DNA from: Palsa-661 sp035535015
GTDB lineage: Bacteria > Actinomycetota > Acidimicrobiia > Acidimicrobiales > UBA8190
Length of the DNA stretch: 9,133 nt
Reading direction: 5' to 3'
Assembly (NCBI GenBank): GCA_035535015.1
Contig: DATLQU010000058.1
Coordinates: 1 to 9,133 of the forward strand
Both the position numbers and the translations under genes were made by a program. The notes below the pieces were generated by a model that saw nothing but the letters and a program-made list of their open reading frames with translations, had not been told where the DNA came from and did no database searches. Positions 6,166-9,133 of the stretch are shown here, piece after piece. The stretch's first letter is position 1. Each line of letters begins with the position of its first letter.

Positions 6166-7178
6166 CCGACGACCACGAGACCGTGCACGGCCGTGGTCAC
6201 CTGGTCCGAGTGCTGAAAGGTGTCGATCAGCCGGCCGGCGGGCCAGTCGATGAGCAGGATCGAGGCCGGGGACACGCCGACGAAGACCCGGTCTCCGTGG
6301 ACCTGGAGTCCACGGGCGAACAAGGGGGCGGCCACCACGGCGGGCTTGCGACCGAGCTTCGCACCGAGACGGTCGGCCAACCCCGGACGAATCGACCCTT
6401 TGGCCATCTTCAGCTCGGCCACACCGGCGAGCTCCTTCAGATCGACGGCCCGGACAAGTCTCCCCGAGAGGAGATCGAACTGACAGACCTGTCGGGCCCG
6501 GGTGGAGCAGACGTAGACGTCGTCGCCCACCACCACGAGATCGTGGGCCCGGACGAGCAGGGGGTGTTGCATCACCACCTCACTGCGTTCCAGGTTCACG
6601 ATGACTCCGGACTTGCTGAAGAGGGCGTGCAGCTCGTCGCGCCATGACGCCACCGCATTGAGATGCAGGTGACTCGGATCCTGGGTGAAGGTGGCTGTCT
6701 GGAACACCAGCCGGTTATCGGCCGACTTGTCGATCTCGAGGGGTGTGAGACCGAGCGCCTTCTGCAGTTGGGCATCCTCGCGGGGCCAGTAGGAGTCGGT
6801 GCATTCTCCCGTGCTCAGGTCCACCTCGATGGCGGCGTCGATGGTGGTCGATGCCGCCCACAGCCGCCCGGGGTTGCGCATGTGCACTTCGTGCAGCCCG
6901 GCCATGAGGCCGTTGGACAGCACACGTTGGCGATCGAGGGCGCGATCGAAGCATTCGATGGTGTTGTGGGTGGCGGCGTAGACGTGGTCCTCCGTCACCC
7001 AGATTCCCCGCCCGCCCCGCCGGCCGCCGCGGGGATTGTTGTCCGGTGTCGATGCGTCCATGGGCGCGGCCACGGCCGTGGCCAGAATGGTCTTGCTCTC
7101 CCAGTCGAGCGCCACCACTTCCCCGGCCAGGGCGAGGTCCCCGGCGCGGACCACGGTGCTGAAGTAGACGATCGTCAT
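6156..7178 (-). CDS. Beta-propeller-like protein of unknown function
   Basis: The 340 residues are built of repeated four-strand segments with a recurring pattern of a His or Asp, a hydrophobic run, G(D)D/R, Y/F-V, then a 'hydrophobic-D' strand. Examples are GIWVTEDHVYAATHNTIECFD (58-78), HLNAVASWRDELHALFSK (171-188), AHDLVVVGDDVYVCSTRARQ (211-230) and RGLQVHGDRVFVGVSP (289-304), with VHGLVVVGAD at the very end. This suggests a six- or seven-bladed propeller that closes between N- and C-termini. There is no signal peptide or membrane segment, so a cytoplasmic location is expected. No catalytic motif is recognisable. It is convergent with the sulfotransferase operon and divergent from GT2-like copy B, so it may be a scaffold or ligand-binding partner of the glycan enzymes (inference). 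The ATG at 7178 overlaps the stop of a 12-codon upstream frame. Confidence 0.68.
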   Translation of the reverse strand: MTIVYFSTVVRAGDLALAGEVVALDWESKTILATAVAAPMDASTPDNNPRGGRRGGRGIWVTEDHVYAATHNTIECFDRALDRQRVLSNGLMAGLHEVHMRNPGRLWAASTTIDAAIEVDLSTGECTDSYWPREDAQLQKALGLTPLEIDKSADNRLVFQTATFTQDPSHLHLNAVASWRDELHALFSKSGVIVNLERSEVVMQHPLLVRAHDLVVVGDDVYVCSTRARQVCQFDLLSGRLVRAVDLKELAGVAELKMAKGSIRPGLADRLGAKLGRKPAVVAAPLFARGLQVHGDRVFVGVSPASILLIDWPAGRLIDTFQHSDQVTTAVHGLVVVGAD

Positions 7179-7213
7179 CGTGGTGCCGCGTTCCGGGTCG
7201 GTGCCGCTCGCAT
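7175..7213 (-). CDS. Possible 12-residue upstream ORF coupled to the beta-propeller gene
   Basis: ATG at 7213 opens a frame reading MRAAPTRNAAPR and stops with TGA at 7175-7177, overlapping the propeller ATG at 7178 as ATGA. It begins 9 nt after a -10-like TACACT and has no Shine-Dalgarno. The propeller ATG itself has no clear ribosome binding site, so coupled re-initiation is conceivable. Such a short frame could easily arise by chance. Confidence 0.2.
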   Translation of the reverse strand: MRAAPTRNAAPR

Positions 7214-7222
7214 GGTGGTGGC

Positions 7223-7228
7223 AGTGTA
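7223..7228 (-). promoter_or_regulatory. Putative -10 element upstream of the beta-propeller gene
   Basis: Minus-strand TACACT fits TANNNT and is preceded by two more T/A bases (TTTACACT) in a GC-rich background. It would start transcription just before the small upstream frame at 7213 and about 37 nt before the propeller ATG. No -35 is evident. Confidence 0.35.
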
Positions 7229-7269
7229 AACGGCCGACGCACCCGCCCCTGTGCTCTGGCCGCCACTAC

Positions 7270-7298
7270 CGCGACCGTCACCAGCCGCGACCGTCACC
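7270..7298 (+). repeat. 13-bp direct repeat upstream of GT2-like copy B
   Basis: CGCGACCGTCACC occurs at 7270-7282 and again at 7286-7298, a 16-bp period. It lies between the two divergent -10 candidates (7223-7228 minus, 7330-7335 plus), about 30 bp upstream of the plus-strand one. The position suits a pair of regulator-binding sites on one face or nearly so of the helix, but no regulator is encoded in the window. Confidence 0.5.
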
Positions 7299-7329
7299 GG
7301 CCCCGATCAGAAGCGCCGATGCCGTCCAC

Positions 7330-7335
7330 TACCGT
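7330..7335 (+). promoter_or_regulatory. Putative -10 element of GT2-like copy B (leaderless start)
   Basis: TACCGT fits TANNNT and is followed by exactly 7 nt and GTG 7343, which is in frame. The same TANNNT-N7-GTG arrangement precedes copy A and the GT14 gene. It lies downstream of the alternative ATG at 7319, so if it is the promoter that ATG is not used. Confidence 0.35.
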
Positions 7336-7342
7336 GGGCCCG

Positions 7343-8404
7343 GTGCCGAACCGCAGCACAGGCGTCATTCCCCGTCTCCGAGAACGGACCCGGCGCATCT
7401 TGGTCAGACGGGCCCGGCAGTTTCTGAAACGTCCGAATGACGGGATAATCGTCAGCCGGGCCAACCCCCCCCACCCCGACCTCTCCGGGGCATTTCGCTT
7501 CTTCGCCGTGCTCGGTACCTGGATGGAGCAGGACGTGGTCGAGGCCACGGTGCGCAACGCCTTCGCCCAGGGGGCCGAAGAGGTGTACCTGGTGGACAAT
7601 GCATCGACCGACGCCACCGTCCCCCGGGCGTTGGCCGCCGGGGCCACCCTGGCCGAGACCTGGGACTCGCCCGTCTACGAGGAACGGGTCCGCATCCTGC
7701 TCATGAACGACGTGGTGGCCCGGGTCTCCCTGGCCTCGGGCGCCGAGCACGTGTGGTGGCTCTGGCTCGACGCCGACGAGTTTCCCGAAGGCCCCGGCGG
7801 GACGACTGTCGCCCGCTATCTCGCCACCTTGGACCGGCGGTTCCGCATGGTGGGCAGCACCTACTACAGCCATTTCCCCTCGGACGAACCTCGCTACATC
7901 CCCGGATTTCATCCTCTCGACTTCCAACCCCTGTGCGAGAGGTACGTTCCCGAACGGCCGCGCCACTGCTCCCAGCCGCATTGGAAGCACCCGCTGCAAC
8001 GCTTCGACCGTCACGGTCCCTTCCTCCTGGCCACGGGCGGATTTCACAGCGCTACCCTGCGGACCCGCGACACGTTGTTCGAGCCCCGCGGCGGCATCGT
8101 CACGCACCACGTGCCGTACCGCGACGAACCGACCACCCGGGCCCGTCTGGAGCGGCTCGGTGGCGACGCCGGTCGTAACGGCGCCAACGACGCCATCGGG
8201 AACACCGAGATCGGGCGCCGCCTGCGCTCCCTCGACGCCGTGTACGACGGGCGTTGGGGTGACGTCGACCCGCTGGTCACGAAGGACACGGGCTCGGGCG
8301 TCCACCCCGTGGCCTGGTCCGGCGCCCCCTCGGCCCGCTGGTACACCCCTGATGACCTGCGCCGGGCTCGCCTGGCCGGCTCCCCAGCGCGGCGAGGTTC
8401 CTGA
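7343..8404 (+). CDS. GT2-like (GT-A fold) glycosyltransferase, copy B of a paralogous pair
   Basis: The protein has 353 residues from GTG 7343, or 361 if ATG 7319 is used. Motifs match copy A in order and spacing: FFAVLGTWMEQDVVEATVRN (53-72), VYLVDNASTDAT (81-92), WWLWLDADEFPEG (138-150, DxD at D143 and D145), QPHWKHPLQRFDR (211-223) and THHVPYR (254-260). The alignment is ungapped over 260 residues with a fixed offset of ten, and by hand about 174 of these are identical. The N-terminal 40 residues (RLRERTRRILVRRARQFLKR) are strongly basic and differ from copy A, perhaps for membrane-surface or partner contact. Differences concentrate at residues 104-110 and 236-247, candidate specificity regions. 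The likely role is addition of a related sugar in the same glycan (inference). The next gene starts about 100 bp downstream on the same strand. Confidence 0.86.
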   Translation: MPNRSTGVIPRLRERTRRILVRRARQFLKRPNDGIIVSRANPPHPDLSGAFRFFAVLGTWMEQDVVEATVRNAFAQGAEEVYLVDNASTDATVPRALAAGATLAETWDSPVYEERVRILLMNDVVARVSLASGAEHVWWLWLDADEFPEGPGGTTVARYLATLDRRFRMVGSTYYSHFPSDEPRYIPGFHPLDFQPLCERYVPERPRHCSQPHWKHPLQRFDRHGPFLLATGGFHSATLRTRDTLFEPRGGIVTHHVPYRDEPTTRARLERLGGDAGRNGANDAIGNTEIGRRLRSLDAVYDGRWGDVDPLVTKDTGSGVHPVAWSGAPSARWYTPDDLRRARLAGSPARRGS

Positions 8405-8503
8405 CGGCTCATCAGATCTCGATCGTGATAATGACGGAACGCGGTCAAGATAAGCACGTGTGGTGCCGAACTAACCACTGTGCGTGCTGGTGGATTCCCT
8501 CCT
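8405..8503. other. AT-richer gap with a palindrome-like site before the exported-protein gene
   Basis: Just after the copy B stop, ATCAGATC (8411-8418) faces GATCGTGAT (8421-8429) as an imperfect inverted repeat with one bulged G. No T-tract follows. GATAAT (8427-8432) matches five of six bases of TATAAT and could be a -10 giving a leader of about 65 nt. GGTGGA at 8489-8494 is a weak Shine-Dalgarno 9 nt before GTG 8504. No gene is supported here. Confidence 0.3.
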
Positions 8504-9133
8504 GTGACACCTGGTCGCGGCCTCGTCCGCGCCGGATCGGTCACGGCCTCCCTGCTCATTCTGGCCGTTCTCTCCGTCGCCGGGGCGCCAACGGCCTTGG
8601 CCCGGACGGTCCCCCGCTCCGTCTCCCACCACGCCACAATCTCGTCCACCACAACCTCGTCCACCACAACCTCGTCCACCACGACCTCGTCTCCGGTGCC
8701 TGCCGGTCCGTCCCCCTCGGCCAGTTCCGCCCCCGCCCCACGACAACGCCACCGAGGCGCCACGGGGCGCTCCTCTCCGAGCGCGACAAAGTCCATGGCA
8801 AAGCCCATGGCCGCGCCCAAGGCGACGCCCAAGGCCAACACCAAGGCCGGGCGGAAGGCGAAGGCGGCGGTCACCGTCTCGCTGGTCACCCATCCTCGCC
8901 GGGCCTCGACCCGTCAGGCGGCGGCGGTGGCGCTCGACGCCTCAGTGCCCACGTCGTTCACTGCGGTCTCGTCGCCTCCGGGCATCGCCGCTGATTGCTC
9001 GTCTGACGTCTCCCAGGCGCTCGGGAGCTGGCTGAACAGTCTGCCGCCGGGATCGGCCTGGACGCCGGCCGCCTCGGACTGCTTCCGCATCGACAAAGGG
9101 GTGAAGCTGCATTTCCCGGCCGCCTTGACCATC
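8504..9133 (+). CDS. Exported protein with Ser/Thr and Ala/Lys/Pro linker and probable beta-helix domain (partial, 3' end outside window)
   Basis: A reading frame of 210 codons runs from GTG 8504 to the window edge without a stop. Residues 1-33 form a signal peptide: R5 and R9, a hydrophobic core SVTASLLILAVLSVAGA (12-28), and a likely cleavage after ALA (31-33). Next comes a disordered linker: a Ser/Thr block (47-63) built on a repeated STTTS unit, a Pro/Ser/Ala stretch, and a Lys/Ala/Pro block (96-121, AKPMAAPKATPKANTKAGRK). From about 162, ADCSSDVSQALGSWLNSLPP and DCFRIDKGVKLHFP resemble the opening of right-handed parallel beta-helix (pectate-lyase-like) proteins, where a Cys pair and a short helix precede the first coil. 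It may bind, modify or cleave an extracellular glycan, but the catalytic part is not in view. The earlier in-frame GTG 8480 is less likely. Confidence 0.72.
   Translation, partial: MTPGRGLVRAGSVTASLLILAVLSVAGAPTALARTVPRSVSHHATISSTTTSSTTTSSTTTSSPVPAGPSPSASSAPAPRQRHRGATGRSSPSATKSMAKPMAAPKATPKANTKAGRKAKAAVTVSLVTHPRRASTRQAAAVALDASVPTSFTAVSSPPGIAADCSSDVSQALGSWLNSLPPGSAWTPAASDCFRIDKGVKLHFPAALTI
8641..8685 (+). repeat. 15-bp coding tandem repeat, three copies
   Basis: The unit CTCGTCCACCACAAC occurs twice exactly and a third time with one change (CACGAC). In the exported protein it encodes the repeated five-residue Ser/Thr unit of the linker. Being a multiple of three, copy-number change would lengthen or shorten the linker without a frameshift. 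Confidence 0.9.

Noticed and set aside
6108..6647. Plus-strand frame beginning with alternating Met/Ala/Val residues
   Set aside because: It starts in the hexanucleotide repeat and then runs antisense to the beta-propeller gene.
7307..8305. Long minus-strand open frame opposite GT2-like copy B
   Set aside because: Copy B matches copy A residue by residue on the plus strand. The antisense frame similarly mirrors the antisense of copy A, so the resemblance between the two antisense frames is a by-product of the paralogy.
8044..8889. Minus-strand frame with VVVDEVVVDEVVVDE repeats
   Set aside because: The repeat is the antisense of the Ser/Thr-coding 15-bp repeat in the exported protein, which has a convincing signal peptide on the plus strand.
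1..9133. tRNA, rRNA, CRISPR array, insertion sequence or phage attachment site
   Set aside because: No cloverleaf-like or rRNA sequence, no regularly spaced repeats with unique spacers, and no transposase, integrase or terminal inverted repeats were seen. The GT2 inverted pair is gene duplication, not an IS element.

Overview
The window is very GC-rich (the coding regions look clearly above 60% GC, with G/C-ending codons dominant). It is densely packed, uses many GTG starts, and four genes have a TANNNT -10-like hexamer only 7-8 nt before a plausible GTG start. Together these suggest a high-GC Actinomycetota chromosome. An Acidimicrobiia-like lineage is possible, but nothing here fixes the taxon.

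Layout. (1) 1-355: the 5' part of a HicB-like antitoxin-family gene on the minus strand, running off the left edge, preceded by a non-coding gap of about 185 bp. (2) 356-2016, minus: a PAPS-type sulfotransferase followed by an overlapping formyltransferase, read as a two-gene operon. (3) 2073-3062, plus: a GT14 (core-2/I-branching or xylosyltransferase-type) glycosyltransferase, diverging from the sulfotransferase across 56 bp. (4) 3074-4084, minus: a GT2-like glycosyltransferase, converging on GT14 with 11 bp between the two stop codons. (5) 4169-6091, plus: an unassigned GT-A-like glycosyltransferase and a second sulfotransferase, 6 bp apart. (6) 6156-7178, minus: a beta-propeller-like protein, convergent with the previous operon over a gap holding a hexanucleotide repeat. 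(7) 7343-8404, plus: a close paralogue of gene 4, in the opposite orientation. (8) 8504-9133, plus: the start of an exported protein with a Ser/Thr and Ala/Lys/Pro linker and what looks like the N-terminus of a right-handed beta-helix (pectate-lyase-like) domain. It runs off the right edge.

Taken together, 356-8404 reads as a cell-surface or exoglycan decoration locus. It has four glycosyltransferases (one GT14, a GT2-like pair and one unassigned GT-A-like), two sulfotransferases of different subtypes, and one formyltransferase probably acting on an amino sugar. The natural inference is synthesis of a sulfated, possibly N-formylated, branched glycan. The beta-propeller protein and the exported beta-helix protein are candidate accessory factors. 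The glycan itself cannot be deduced from the sequence.

Points most worth following up are the inverted pair of about 1-kb GT2 paralogues bracketing the middle module, the Gln in place of the expected GT14 catalytic Glu, the repeated TANNNT-N7-GTG start architecture that suggests leaderless genes, and a 12-codon upstream ORF that overlaps the propeller gene start as ATGA.
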